The position numbers were made by a program, and so were the translations under genes. Below are positions 24,200 to 37,500 of a DNA stretch of 64,000 nt, piece after piece (positions within the stretch are counted from its first letter, which is position 1; every line of letters begins with the position of its first letter). The stretch is from Haemaphysalis longicornis (Eukaryota > Arthropoda > Arachnida > Ixodida > Ixodidae): contig CM023453.1 of NCBI GenBank assembly GCA_013339765.2, positions 87,362,685 through 87,426,684 on the forward strand, in the 5' to 3' direction. Below the pieces are notes generated by a model. The model worked only from the letters and a program-made list of their open reading frames with translations, was not told the DNA's origin and did not search any database.

Positions 24200-25004
24200 T
24201 ATATAAAATTAGAATCTCGATAAACGGAAATCGCTTAAACGAAATTGCCGCTTAAACGGAACAGTTGCCTGGAATTCGGTTGGTTTTGTATTCAATCAGA
24301 TAACGTAAAAAAAAAACTCTCGGTAATCGGAACTAAAATTTTCCCCATCACCGTGTAAACGGGAAACCAGAAATGGAACTTCTTGTGAAATCCACTGGCA
24401 TGAGAATCAGCTTTTTACGGTTCCGGCTGTTTCGTTCTTGTTTTTTTCTTCCTCCATGCTTTTTTAGCCTTGTTGGCCTCGTAAGCCTCGTCTCGTAAGT
24501 GGTTAGCCGTGTTAGCGCAACGAATGCAACATCGCAGTTCTTGTTCCAGTCGTTCGGTCTCGATTCTAGACGCCGAGGCTACAGGGCTCACCTCCTGTCG
24601 CCTCGTTCGTGCCATGGTTGGGCTATTCGTCTTTCATTACCACGTTGCCGTCTTCTAAATTCGGTGGCTCGTAAGCACTCGCGAAGTTGAGAACTCTAGC
24701 CTCTGTGAAGATGCAGTTGCAAGGACTCCAACAAAAATAATTGACGCATTTTGTAGTGCACAGCGACTCATTGTTACCAAATCAACTTTGTGAATGCTGT
24801 GCCTACGCTTCTTGTAGTTTTCTTGCTTTCTGAAAACTATCAGCTACAGTCACTTTCTAGTGGTTAGAGTTCCATGAAATGCCCTTAGAAGTGTGTACGC
24901 ACATAAATTTGCACCTTAGAACATCTCTCTCAGTAAACGGAACTCCTGTTAAACGGAACTAATTTTTCCAGTCCCTTGAAGTTCCGTTTATCGAGTCTAC
25001 TGTA
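24200..25004. mobile_element. pogo-like MITE with CTCGATAAACGG ends
   Basis: The left end (AATCTCGATAAACGGAA) pairs with the reverse complement of the right end (AGACTCGATAAACGGAAC), and AAACGGAAC/AAACGAAA motifs repeat subterminally on both sides. The architecture equals that of the MITE at 15145-16139 with a different terminal sequence. The interior has a short minus-strand frame (24415-24615) with no recognisable domain. The right end abuts a TA microsatellite. Confidence 0.6.
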
Positions 25005-25069
25005 TATATATAATATATATATATATATGGATAAATTGTATTATATATTATTATATATATATATATATC

Positions 25070-25116
<47 letters not shown>

Positions 25117-25118
25117 AT
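25004..25118. repeat. (TA)n microsatellite
   Basis: About 115 bp of nearly pure TA/TATT dinucleotides adjoin the right end of the MITE at 24200-25004. TA-rich target preference of Tc1/mariner elements could explain the juxtaposition. Confidence 0.85.
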
Positions 25119-25314
25119 TTTTACTTACCTACAAGTGGTGCGCTGATACGGCGCTTCATCTTCATCTGTACATACTCATCATCATGGCGTATTGGCCATT
25201 TTAGCGACTGGAGTTCTTCAACAAACGTCGCTCCGAACATTGTTTTCCCTATATATTCATTTATATATAGCAAGAGTGCTTGCGATTCATTTCCCTCGTG
25301 CCCGCTGTGTGCAG

Positions 25315-25562
25315 AGCCAGCGGATCGAGATACTGAGCGTAGAGGAAGATTCGGAAGAGGCGCCGCCAGTATCGTCGTGTCCGGATGGCCATACCGGCGC
25401 AGAGGATGATGCTGCGGAGGCCGGGGCCACCGCCGTGGATGACGCAGAGGAGCCGGGCGCAGAGGATAGCGCTAGGGTTTTGGATCTTCCCTGCCAAGGA
25501 GAGCCTGGGAAGGCCACCAAGAACAGCTGGAAGAACAAGCTGCGGGGAGCTTTCACCAAAAG
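25315..25562 (+). CDS. exon a of the GRAMD4-like gene (acidic region)
   Basis: The acceptor TGTGTGCAG at 25314 and the donor AAAAG|GTACGC frame 82 codons plus two bases (phase 0 in, phase 2 out). The peptide begins SQRIEILSVEEDSEEAPP and is dominated by E, D, A and P, ending in a basic NSWKNKLRGAFTK. The frame extends upstream only to non-ATG codons, so an earlier exon must provide the start. Confidence 0.65.
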
Positions 25563-28500
25563 GTACGCGATTCTAGGTCACGGGGACGACTGGCGCCTTC
25601 GATGGGCCTTAGCATATCGCAAGCTGAGTCCTCTGAAGTGGAATGTTCACAACACCGCACAAAGGTGTACGTCATTGGTTTGGATGCATAGCACAAAGTA
25701 TACAGAGCGGTGATACAACATCGGACAAGCAGCTTCTATGACTACTTATTCATCATCACGTCATGGCTAAGGGTTTTTAAAAGTTTCCTCTCTGAATCTG
25801 GAAGTATTTATTAGATTTACTTGCTTGCGTAACTAGCCTTGACTTCTCTCGGGAGTAGTTTATGACAAACGTGCTTCTTCTCCAGCAATTCGTTTGCATA
25901 TTCTGATGCAAAAATGTTTTCGGTATGGCCTTTACCAGCTGTTATGCCTTAGCTCTCCTAATTTACCGTTTTTTTCTGCTTGCCTTGTTCACCGAGGCTA
26001 CTTTTAGCCTATTTCAGTAAGAACACATTTTTTTTTGTGGGCAATTTTACGCGCACTGCTGCGCGCGAGCTTCTCATTTCAGCGTACTTTCAAATATTGA
26101 GTGTCGGCGCACTTTGCCCTAGTTGGCTTGCGCCATTAACATGCAAACATAATCGTCGTCACTTAGAGTGTGCACCCTAGGCCGAAAGAACAGATACTTT
26201 TTTCCTTGAAACAACTGCAGGCGGTGGTTTTCTGCAGTAGATGTAGAATATCATGTGCTGTGGAAAAATCAAGCATCTCAAAATTTTTTAACAAAGGATC
26301 ACTGTAAATATCCCTTGTGTACTAATTTCCTGTCTTATATTTGCGTAATGTCTTGTTTTTGATCAACAAAGTTGACAGGTATGAACACTGACACCGGAAT
26401 TAGACGTTTACACTTGGCTGTGAGTATATAAGACTATTTCGCAATATCAATTTTACTTTGGCCAGGTGGCTGAATCGAGTCACCGACAGACAGACAGACC
26501 AAAATTTCTGGGTTTAAGTAGCCCAAGAAAGACTATCGTCTTTAAAAATAAAAGGGGGGGGGGAGAGGAAAAGTGAGGCGAACTAGGGTTGTGGATATTG
26601 TAAAAAAATTGGCTGAGTTTAAAGAGCAGCTGTAGGCATGTTTGTGCAAACAGTGGACAGATGGAATAATTAAGGTGATACAACCAGCAGGCGTCAACGA
26701 TCTTTCCCGTAATGGAGAATTCACTGCATGACGTATTACAGTAGCCGCAAATCACGCCCTGGTTGTGGAGAAGACCACCCAGTGGAGTCTGCTTGCTCGA
26801 GATGCAGCGCTTATGTCAGAGGCGGCTTGACCTTCACTCGGAACGTGGATCCACCCGAAGCACTCCGGCCGGCTGCCAACCGTCGCCGTCACGGACAGCT
26901 GAGCACTCGGCGGGAGCAGCTCCAGGAGAGGCGTGTGGTGGAGCCAGATCCCCCTTTCTCGTACCCATAGTAAGTGGCCTCTTACGTGCATCGTGTTCGT
27001 GGGTTTTGTGTGCGAAGCGTACCTTGGCAAGTTTTTAAAGCGTAAGCATTCAAGCATTCTCTGACGAGTATGCCTCTCGTTATATCTCCTCATTAAGTCA
27101 TAATGGATAATTGGTCAGGTTGTACACGTAATTAATATTGTAGAGCGAATATATATTATCATTACCTTCAGGATCAATAAGTAGAAGTAAAAAATTGGCG
27201 CAGCTTGCACCATTGGTGCAAGGCTGGAAGAACAGCAGAACTGGCGGCCCCTCTTCTTTCGTCGGAGACCGGACTCTTGCACCTCACATAGATTTTTGAA
27301 CTTGCCGCTGAAGGTTCGCCCTGACTGGCAGGCCCGGATCGTTTTGTCAGCAGGCTTTCCCACCTCTCTCAAAGTGGAACACGTCAGCTCGGCCAACTCG
27401 GCGTTTGTAGCGGGATATGTTCTGTGCTCCACACTCCAGGAGATAAGAGCACGCGAGAGGTCACGCCACGAACCCTGGGCAGAGTGTTCTCGAAGGTAGA
27501 GCTGGCCGACGCCGGGCGCTCCTCAAAAGGCGCACGTTCACGCGCGCTCGGTATTCTTCGTATTTTTTGCGAGCTCCTCACGTGGCGCAAGCCTGGACTA
27601 CGCCAGTCGCTCCTCACGAGACGCACGCTCACGTGCGCTCGGCTGGACAAAGTTTTCTGGTAACTCTCCACGGCGTAAAAGCTTAAACCGCTCTGTTAAA
27701 ACAAAACAAAAAACGCGCGACGCGATGCGCTAGGAATGCTTTGTGAATAATTCTGAAGACGATAGGGACACACGGGGGTCTTCATACTTCAACCTAAAAC
27801 CGCTGATATTGCCCAATGTTTCCCAGACAAACGCGTTGAAAGCGATTTTTAACCACAACGTACAAACAAGGCTGGCGCCCGAGCCTCCGCGTTCGTAGCT
27901 CGAGCGCTAATCTCTAATCCCAAAATATGGCGCTCCAGCATTGTGAACGAGGCAAAATTAAACTCCGAAAACATCGGATGGGCGCAGCGAGACAGGAGGG
28001 GAACAGCGTGATTGGTGGGCGCGTGTGACCGGAGAGGCAGTTACGTGGCAGTGGCAGCAGAAGACTGTCGTCTTCTGTTACCGTAGCTATTATCGTACCT
28101 AAGACTATCGTAACGACATTTGCAGCGGCGCAGGCAGATGCGGGGCCTTTTCTTATCTTTTCTTGTTTTGTTTTTGGCGCCACCTTCAACTTCGCCTTTC
28201 TGGCCTTACCTTTCCTTTTTTTTTTGTCGTCGTTGCTTTCAGCGCCCGTTGCAAAAGCATTTCTGCCCTTGCAAATAGCGCGAGCCCGAAGCATACGATG
28301 GCGAGACTCCTTCCCCCCCCCCCCCCCCCCCCCCGCCAAAAAAAAAGCTAGTGCCATGGCTTCTATATGTCACCTACCCTTAGATTTATGCATAAAGGTA
28401 AATGCATGAGCAGATAATGAGGCTGTCAGCTTTTATTTTTTTGGGAGGAGAGGGGGTATTTAAATGTAACCTGTAGATTGTTTTTTCGCGAAATCTAATA

Positions 28501-31500
28501 AAAAAGAAATTCGAAGACGGCATAAAAAAAGTGTCGGCCCCTCGAGCGGCAATAACCGCGATCGGATGGTTTAAAGTTAAACCACTCAGATCCGATCAGC
28601 GCTTCCCAAACTACGCATCTGGCTACGCCACACCATTCGGTGGTTCCTGTTGCTACAATCGTTTCCGCGTGTGACGCCTTAAATCTGTAAAATAAATGCA
28701 TTAGTGGTCAACTTAACGCATGCAACTGTTTTAATGGGGCAAGTGTAGATGTTCTATGCAATTAGTATCGATGCGAGAATAACAACAACAAAAACGCGGT
28801 AAACAGTGCGGTAGCAACGCATTTGTGTACGCTAGTGAAGCCGACTTGAGGAAAACTCGGCGTATAGCTTGTCACTAATGTAAATGGGGCCTTCAAACTT
28901 TGATACAAAACAGCAACATTAAATCATTGCACCGAGTAAAATGTTTTCCCAACAATGCTTTCTTGTGTAGTAGCGAAGCCGACTTTAAGAGCTCGGTGTT
29001 TAGCAGAGCTGCTGGGAAGAATGCTTGTGCGCAGCATGTCCATCAAAATCCTCAAAATTTCTGTACGATTTTTTACTCGCCCAAGCATTGCCATTCGCTG
29101 GGATCAAGAATTCCTCGATTTAAGTTGAAACTCGGCAAGTGTCTGCGCGGCTTATAGCTTCGCGTGTCCTGCACGCTCGTAAAGATATCTTCTACTACTT
29201 GTACAATCCCTTTTTGACTGTACGCAGTAAAACATTCACCCACGGTTGCATAGAAGCGAGAAAAAATGTCCAATTTCATTTTTTTTCTTTTTTTTGAGGG
29301 GCGGGGGTGTCAATGGCGCTTCGCTCAGCGTAAAAATATGGCACCCGTTTTAAGTTTTCAACATTGACACCTAAAATAGACCTGTTTTTATTTCTTTTCC
29401 TTGGTTTTTACAGTGTCAGGGACACTCTGCTGAAGTACGGTACGTAAACGCTTCACCTTTCTTCATTGCTTGCATGGTGCCAAACGTTACCCTACGTCCC
29501 ACTTTAACTCAGACAGAACTGCCTCGTTTATGGAGATATGCTATAGGAAAAAGCGACGAGATAGAAATATTGATGTGATAAAGACCGAAGGCAGAATTCA
29601 ACGTTTTGACCCACTTGTACTTGTCTCTCTTGAAATCTGTACCACTATCACAATTAACAATTTATTTCTAGCTACCTTATCTATAGGTGTTTCAACATTT
29701 TTTTCCAACAGCACACTTATTTGAACAGGATTTTCCCAGGAAGATAACATTCGTGGCCCCAGTTGTTTAAACGCTAATGGCAGCGACTGCCTTGGCTTCT
29801 CTTCCCGTGGCATTACAGCTAAGTTCATGTCAGCTCTTAAGCTCTTGCGTGGGCTGATAGAGATTTCAATGTCCACGAAAAATTTTAACGGGTTTCACAT
29901 ACAAATATTTAGGAGTGAGACGTTTTTGGTTGAAAAGTTGCAAGTATGCGTTGTTTCTGCAGCTAGGACTATAAGCAAGGCTTAAACTTAGGCTAGTTGG
30001 TTATACATGTTCTTGAAGCGCGCTGTATTAAAACTTAAACAGAGATTGTAGGAGCACACAAAGGTAGAACGTTCCGTCTTTGTGTGCTCCTTCCTTGTCT
30101 AAGTTTTAATACAGTGCACTTCAAGAACAGCTAAGGCTATATTTTGAAACAGTATTTTATTTTTGTTCTCATATACAAATAACAGCACGTTGCATTGGAC
30201 TTTACTGTCATGGTGGCCCGACTTCATCTTGGCTGCTAGACAGCCTACATAACGACGGTGGAACTGAAAAGTACATTTACAAATGTTTCGTTACATTGTC
30301 GGGAATATCGTTTCGGCACTTTGGCTGGACCACTTTCACTCGACAAATTTCAGCTATTAGACCCTGAGAATTTGCTGCACATTGTGACCAGCTGAAATTA
30401 GACGACACCGGAACTTCACGCCTTCTTCTATATCCCCCCCCCCCCTACTTTCTCATTGCTACATTTCAATTCAAGGATTCATTCAAGGATTCATTCATTC
30501 AAGGATTATGTTTAGGATAAAATGTCGGCGCCTACGATGTTGTGAACATGCTGTGCGTACGTCTTTACAGAACGCGTGGACAATTGGCTGAAGGATGTCC
30601 TGCATGAGTACCGCAAGTTGGTTCGCTGGAAGCACCCCGCCCGCTCCGCCTGGGTATTGTCTGTGAGTATACACGATCAAATTGACGCCCTGGCCTCACA
30701 AACGTGTAGAGTTCCTGCCGTGGTGAGCTAATCACAAGTTTAGACAGTGAATGCGGGGCAGGGAACCCGTACACGGTAGTCGACCATTGTCACTATACGT
30801 ACGCACAAGGTGTGAAGCCGGTATTCTGTGCTGGGTGAGGCTCTGAAAGCACTTTTAAGGTTGGTTATGAATGTGTACTCAATCATCTATTCCAGGAGAG
30901 CTGAGCGATCTACGCCTTTTGTGTCATCACGGCCGACGAACTGTTCATGTGCGTGAATTTGAAGGCTCCCAAAGCGATTAATGGTGGCCACTCAGAGCAA
31001 CTAATTTAAACAAAAAATGAAAACTGTTTTGTTAAGAGAAAAGCCCCACCACCACAAGGACAGTTTTTCTGCATCCACAGTATAGCTTTCTCGGTCTCAA
31101 GCGCAGACATCGGTAAACGGGCCAAAATTGTGTCGCATTGAAGGTATCGAAATTTTGGCGTTGCATTAAACACAAAACATTTTAGACAAATATAATGGTA
31201 ATATGAAATGTTAGTGTAGAGTATTTCCTGTTATAAAGACTTGGAAGGAAGGATTAACAACAACTTCCTTGCTGCGTGCACCTTGTTTGCCGTGTAGACT
31301 TCTTTACGGTTCGCTGCTGAACTTTGGTGTCTGGGAAGCAGGTCCATATCAAGATGGCTTCAAGCGTTCTATCTGTTTCCCTGGGCGAACATTGTATCAC
31401 TATGCAAACATAAATTACAATATGAAGAGTAAGAGAGGAACACAACTCTCAAACAACTTAAGCAAGTTTATACCTTCAATTGGCACCGCCATATTATGCC

Positions 31501-34500
31501 TTTACTGTGCGACGCTTCTGAGTAGGAGCAGACGTTAACACAATATTTGGAGAAATTAATCTAGTTTTGCGGATCTTCCAGTCAACACTTCGCGCGATGT
31601 GGTTTCTAGATTTATGGATGCTCAGAAGCAACTCGAAAAGCTTTTTACTGGTAGAAAATTGAACCCTGGTCACCAATTTATCCAACGAATTAACTTTTTG
31701 CTTCATATTACCATTGAGAAATATGTAACCCATACTTTCCTTATGCATACATCTTTAAGGTATCGCTTGATCGATGACAGCTATGCCAGAAAACGCGACA
31801 ATGTCGACAAATTTCGCATTTTATTTTTTTCCCACAGGTGGGGCTTCACTCGCTGTGGATGAACTACTTGCCACTGCTGTTGATTGCCGGAGCCCTACTC
31901 TACCTCAACGGTGTCTCTCTTGATGACTGGTAAAATGTTCTGCCTCCTTAATTCAGCGTAGCAAGCATTTTCTGCATAATCACCCGGTGGCTGACGCACT
32001 TGGTGATGCTACATATAAGGCTAATATTCGCAGTCCGTGAATTGTTGAAGCTTCTAAACTTAAGTCACCATCTTTGCTAAAAACTCGAACGTGCTTGCCT
32101 CTGCGATGCCAGCTTCGCTACTGTAAAAGGGATGCACGCATTCTTATTTTCGTAACAAAGAGCACGTATGCCTGGTATAACGAAGTAATGAGTGGCTAAT
32201 AAGCGCTTCCCAGGACGTGACAAGCTGGCCAATTCGCACCTGTATCAAAGGAAATCATAGCTTTCATTTGCCTTTGAACTTGCTGCTACCAAGAAGGAAG
32301 GGCCAACAGAATCGATATTCTTTAAGTACTTGTATTGCTTAAACACACTTGATTTCTCCTTGCGTACTAGCCACAGGAAAACTGGGAAGTGCAGCATATT
32401 CATATGTTATCAGCACAAACGAAGCGAGCGTAAACAACCTCACTGTGAAGCCCCTCGCTTCCCTGGCCTGCACATATTTTGTTATGAATGATGACTGAGG
32501 TGTCCTGGATGAATCTGAAAAACCAAGCATTTTATGATTGCGGTTCTCTTTCTTTTTTTCAGGGTCTTTCGTACACAAGAGGAAACCAAGGTACGTTTCA
32601 TCTGTCCGTCATTAGCATTCGTTTATTGTTCGCCATTTTTAACCCAATAAATAACTACTCCTCTGCACAGCTAAGAACTGACAGTAATTTCTGCTGCAGT
32701 ATAGGCTTAGCCTTAAAAATTCTTGAACTAGGCTTTAGGTGAAACATTTTAGTCATTGCTGCATGCAAGGACTATTAAGACTTCTTAGGTGGACCTAATC
32801 TTTGTTCGATATTTCCTTCGTTTGAGAGAAAAGGGTTATTCCACTTGTACTGCTGGACTACGTTTTTTCCCCCGGGCGGCTGCCCAGACATCAACACCTA
32901 AGGCTGGCCTAACTAAAGTTTATTCTTCCTCCTCCTCCTCCTGATAAGAACTGGACGATGTTTCAGCTCGATGCCCTTCGAACAGGGATATTTTCTCGCT
33001 GTTCGTTATTTTTGCGCTGCAAGTTTTGTGCGTTCAAAACCTGACCAGCTTAAAGTGAAGCACCTTTTTCTATGACTACTGGCGTCATCGCAGTTAGCTC
33101 TAGTTCACGTGTTTGTTGTTGGGAAACATAGCAGTACACTAATAAAGCTGCATTTGTAAGCATTCTGTTACAGATGTAAACAACTTGTCAGGATGGGTTG
33201 GGGTCACCAGCTGTTCCCTTCACAGCACGCGGGAAAAGGGCCCAATGTGTCCTCTAATCGATTACAGCGTGCAGAGCATGTCAATGGTGCATGAATTTCG
33301 GATTTCACTAGCGCGACAACAATTTTACTGATAGTTGTCGGTTGAGTTTATTCAGTTGAGCAAGTAAGGGCCGAGGTTAGCAACTCTGTATAAGAAAGCG
33401 TGCAACCTCTTTTCATTGCGGATGTTTGGAAAGTGAGTGGCGAAGCACGCGGGAAATATTTATTCGAGAGTTACATCAGAGCGGAGAACCGGTCCGGATA
33501 CGGTACCCGTAGTATATTCTAGGCACAATACCGGTACGGCTACCCGGTACGCCACTGCGCGTACGCCGAGGCGTAAAAACTGGTTGCGCGCATGCGCAGG
33601 CGTACCGGGTACCGTACCGGTGCCGCTTTCTCCGCTCTGATATAACTCTATTCTCTTCTAACGATTCCCTACCGTGCATGTTGGGTACAGCGAAAAGACT
33701 GTCGCAGACGAGGAAGCTGTCCTTTAGTAAATCCCGTCTTTTTGTTACAACTAAATTCTGCAGGGTCATTGTCTCCTTCCTTCTTTGATACACTCGGAAA
33801 GCAGTTGCTGATCACCCCTGCGTGTTCGCAGTATCAGCAGCTCTGTAGCGAATGCTCTGTGTTTTGCAGCCCCGCCGTCACTTCGGTGGACGCCGCCGGA
33901 CTGTCTTGAACGACGTGACCAGGGTCATGAAGCTGGACATGCGCGTCTCGGTGAGGAGTACTCGTGTCTTGCGCGGACAGCTCATCCTTGCGCTAAGCTT
34001 GCTTCAAGTTGAAATGTACGCAGCTGTTCTAGCCTGCCACGACCTACTCTTAAAGGGTCCCTGCAACACTTTCGATAAGCGCTTTCACTCTTTCCTTCGC
34101 GTCTGGAACCACTGCGAAAGCTATAGTTATCGCCAGCACGGAGCGGCCCTGCGTGATGTTCTCGTCGCAGCAGGGACGCCTTCCGTTTCTGCTTTGTTTT
34201 CGTGGCTTTACTTTTAAAGTTGCTATCGAAAAGCGTTGATTGCTGCAACTGAAGGAAAACCGGCCAACAGCCGCTACATGGCCTCAGTGACGTAATTCGG
34301 GCCGCCCAAAGAGAGCAAAATCTTTTGAGCGAAGTTTCCAAGTTATCTGATGGGATAGGAGTAATTTTTGGCTGAGGTACTTTGCGACCCCTTATTCTAA
34401 GTACTGAGTGTGTTTGTTGACTACGTTCTGCAAGCTTTTCAGATTTTTAAAAAAGTTGAAAAAAGAGTTGCAGGGTCCCTTTAAAGAAAAAAAAATCTAG

Positions 34501-37500
34501 TTTTCCGCATTTCCACTTCTATACACTTATACTGAAGTAAGAAACAGGTGGCTGTTGTATTGTGGTTTCCGAAGCATTCTACTCCTATGCACAAAGCATA
34601 AGTTTGATCCGTGGCTTCTGCATTAATTGCAGAATTGCAGAATGCAAAAAAATTGGCACCCACGATACCCGGTTGAAAAAAATGCATAGGTGTCTTAACG
34701 ACATGATATGTGATGCGTTTCAAAGCACGGATTGACCTTTGGTATACTGTCCACCCAATTAACAACATTCAGTTTGCTTCGGGTTGTGTTGTGCGATGGG
34801 GCCGCACCCGCCTCCGAAATTTTCGTTCCGAGGGGACGGGTGAATGGATGAGGCCACTTATCAGACAATGATCTCTAATAAAATTGTGTGTCAAGCTATT
34901 CACCATCAAAACGAGGCTTCCGATGTTTGCTCTCATCACAACAATCAACCATTTTGTAATTTCACTGCAGGAAAAAAGAACGAAGCAAAAAGAAAGTTAT
35001 GTCGAGCACGGCATCATCCTGAAGTTGTTTCATCTAATAATATTTTTGTCGTTTTTCTTGTTTTTTTTCTTTTTTCTTCTCCTCTGTTTTCTTTTTGCTT
35101 TAGCTTCTCCCGCCCTCCCGAAATTATGTCCTGCGTACACCACTGGAGTTACAGGTCTACTCAGTTGAAAAAGGCTGTTCCTTACGGATAACTAACAGAC
35201 GTAAAGTGGCATTAATTGAAATGCTCCCAAAGAAATAAACAAAAGGCACATACACGCAGGGCTGATAGGTAGCACGAGCACATTTGCATGCTTTATACGC
35301 CCCACAATTTTGAGCTGGGCAACACAAAATATTTGCTCCACCGTAAAGCTGTGAGCTAACTGCTCTCGGCGTGTACCGGAAGACGTTTCAGGCACATTTG
35401 AGATGTCTGCGAACATCACTAGTCTTCTCCCCTGAACGACAACCTCTTTCATTACTATATCATTAATGCGCTGCGTTCCCCGTGCTAAGAAAGCAACGCA
35501 CAACACTGCATTCTTGGCTAACATTCAGAGAGGGAGGCACGAGTGGCTAATATCGTTCCCCGTGATATTTATAGTGAGCGCATTTGTCTACTGCAAGGAT
35601 GTATACACGTGTAATACTTCATTATGTATTGCGTTGCAGTGAGAAAGTAGAGTGTATTTCTCTCTTCTGATTGAATCATTCTCCTTCATCAGGGTAACAT
35701 GTACAACCTTGCATCTTGTGCATACGTTTGCACCCTCGCTGATAGATTTAACAATGGCCTCAACAGCAGAGCGTCCCAAACTCTATGAACTCGAATCCTT
35801 GCGCATCTAAAAAGGCGTTGCGTGTTACAAACAGCGCTTAACTGAACAGGGTTGAGTGTGCGGTGTGAAAAAACATTTAACGAGTTGTGAGACGGGACAC
35901 TACAATGCTGTGTTGCTAAATCATTGTGTCTGCGCTGAAAATGTGAGTTCATTTCACAAGCTGTCTGCACTGCGGCGTGTGCTACACAGCTCTCAACCAA
36001 GCCACCTGATAAGCGTCTAACTCACTGTGACATTCTACAATAGTTGGTTTAAGAAAAAGAAAGGAATAAGTGCCATTGTGGCCTGGTTAGATCATCTATC
36101 CCCCCCCCCCCCTGTGCTGGTGGAACTTCGTGCATGCCTCGTACCTTCCACCCTTTTGCACGCAGCTTGTGAAAGAGGCTATAGGTTTTCCTTGCGCAAG
36201 TACTCGGCCACCTCTTACTGAACTAAAAGCTGGGTCCATTAACCTCAACATCATTAAATGGGTTACACAGACCATTACTGCATTAAAGCGGGTTTCATTA
36301 AGCTAAACATCATTTAATGGGTTACACAGACCATACGCTACAAAAATTATATATACTGGTATAAGGTTGAATACATCGCCAGCTTCAAAGGAACCGTAAA
36401 TCATTAAACCCTTGCTCCAGTATTGAGTAAAGGTAGGATAGCTAAGGTTAAATTCCATCACTGTACCATCTGTTGGCGAGAATTCTGGACTGTATAGCAT
36501 TTACTACTGTAGATGCCGGTTGTGTTCAGGACGGTAGCAGGAGCAGGAAGGGAACGTGCGTCCCCTCAGCATTATTGGCTCATTAAAATGGCAGTTAATT
36601 CAGCCAAGGATATCGACGGTAAATAGCTTAAAATTTAAATGGTTTTAGTAGCAAGAGAATGCTGCAAGCGAATTTCCGAATATGAAACGTGGTTGAAAAA
36701 AATAGGTACGGGGAAGGTAAAAGAAACACGCACCACCTCCTCACCATGTTTAACCATGAGAAATTTAGGGTTCACTACTGGTTCCGGTGGGAAGGAGGGC
36801 CAAAACTGTGGTAGGGTGGACATGATAACGAGATAAATAAAAACGAATATAATTGGAACATAGGGAAAATTGTGCCCTCGAGAAATAAGGCTGCCCAGGT
36901 AAAAAACAATTACGGGTCTTTGCACGGTGCCGAAGAGAATAAGTATTGCCAGGCTCCACTTATGGCTTTTTCAAGCGAAGCTTTCATTGGCTGACTTGCG
37001 CCGTTGTTGGTGGCAAAGGCCGAAACGCTTTGCGGCAAAGCCAACTTTAGCATCTAGCGCACGCGCGCGTACAAGTGTCGCGCTATATCACGCCAAAATG
37101 GAGCCAATCACCATCGTCACTCGCATCACGCCACATCGCAGGCACGATTTCTCGCTCTCTTCGAGTATTTCATCTTCCAGCGCGGCATGAGTAGGCCGCG
37201 CGGGGTTCCTTACACAGATGAACGGGCTGCCATTGAAGGACGCAAACGCTCCCGATAATCGCGGAAGAAGGATCTACAATAATGCATACCAAACACGCGT
37301 TCGGGCCAAGCTCAGCGAAATTAAAGGGTTTTGTTTTGGTGGTTCGGTGGTTTAGCTTTTTCATTTGACTCATTGCGTTTTGGTTTTGGCAGAAATGTTT
37401 TCGTTTTGCGGTCACTGCTTTTCAATTTTGGTCGTTTTTGTTTTCACTGAGGTCAAGCTTCACGTGCACGGTGCACCCCCGTTTCTGGAGGAAACAGGTT

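Noticed and set aside
25192..25314. Extension of exon a upstream to 25192 as a translation start
   Set aside because: The frame starts with TTG, not ATG, the sequence is AT-rich intron-like and a good splice acceptor ends at 25314.
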